From: Clostridiaceae bacterium
Lineage (GTDB): Bacteria; Bacillota; Clostridia; Lachnospirales; Lachnospiraceae
Direction of reading: 5' to 3'
Length of the DNA: 49,911 bases
Assembly: GCA_902362725.1 (NCBI GenBank)
Contig: CABIXM010000026.1
Span: 1 to 49,911, forward strand
The translations under genes and the position numbers were made by a program. Under the pieces are notes generated by a model. That model was not told the DNA's origin. It did no database searches and was given only the letters and a program-made list of their open reading frames with translations. This document shows, in pieces, positions 49,824 to 49,911 of this stretch. Numbering within the stretch: position 1 is the first letter of the stretch; the number at the start of each line of letters is the position of its first letter.

Positions 49824-49911
49824 GGTCAAGCCCTCGACCTATTAGTAACAGTCAGCTCCATGTGTTACCACACTTCCACCTCTGCCCTATCTACCTTGTC
49901 GTCTTCAAGGG
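49824..49911 (-). rRNA. 23S rRNA, 3' end (partial)
   Basis: The minus-strand sequence ends with the Firmicutes 23S terminus: GATAGGGCAGAGGTGGAAG, GGAGCTGACTGTTACTAATAG and GGTCGAGGGCTTGACC. The 5' part lies beyond the window. The exact 3' end is estimated. No 5S gene is seen between it and tRNA-Asn. Confidence 0.93.

Overview
The window looks like chromosome from a Lachnospiraceae-type Clostridium relative (Firmicutes, moderate GC). This is inferred from the Firmicutes 23S rRNA 3' end, the gene neighbourhoods (gdpP-rplI-dnaB, rpsF-ssb-rpsR), a CBS-type family II pyrophosphatase, a DUF951 gene, class B sortase, ECF S component, AraR and NiaR. No phage, plasmid, transposase or CRISPR array is visible. 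Most genes lie on the minus strand, running away from an rRNA operon that enters at the right edge.

Layout: 1-5.6 kb holds a CstA-type transporter with a small partner, a DUF1858 redox protein, a 2[4Fe-4S] ferredoxin, a MerR regulator and an alanine/sodium symporter. 6.0-9.9 kb is gdpP-rplI-dnaB. 10.0-17.5 kb is an arabinose operon (binding protein, two permeases, ATPase, AraR, AraA) that separates gdpP-rplI-dnaB from rpsF-ssb-rpsR (20.2-21.3 kb); a Suv3-like RNA helicase lies beside it. 21.5-23.3 kb is a small accessory patch: an unknown 94-aa gene, a giant hairpin, a class III Fic AMP-transferase and a tail-anchored HEPN-like protein. 23.3-33.6 kb carries an M29 aminopeptidase, a large exported protein coupled to a methyltransferase, a tandem ACT protein, an M23/LysM/G5 peptidase, shikimate kinase, a flavin reductase and the pyrophosphatase. 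34-37.6 kb has a signal peptidase with a coiled-coil protein, then a plus-strand ECF S component plus aminotransferase pair that I read as vitamin B6 salvage. 37.7-42.7 kb is a MacB/FtsX-type ABC operon with an Leu/Gly-heptad exported protein. 43.0-46.1 kb is a six-gene operon (small protein, C-GCAxxG-C-C protein, Sfp-type transferase, sortase B, Sir2, DUF951). The right end has a TauE/SafE permease, tRNA-Cys, tRNA-Glu, a 2-hydroxyacid dehydrogenase, NiaR, tRNA-Asn and the 23S 3' end.

The most unusual content is intergenic. Two dispersed families of structured elements appear, all in the minus orientation. Family M (six copies: 2.5, 17.9, 20.1, 34.2, 42.9 and 47.1 kb) is a modular chain of hairpins placed directly behind gene terminators. 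Family R (three copies: 24.5, 35.5 and 39.6 kb) is a three-hairpin unit with the same spacing and compensatory base changes in its stems. Two plus-strand genes also end in very long hairpins with a shared base (21.8 and 37.6 kb). The covariation suggests selection on structure, in RNA or single-stranded DNA; function is unknown.

Promoters were called by eye from -35/-10 matches with 16-18 bp spacing. Protein calls rest on recognised motifs, without database searches.
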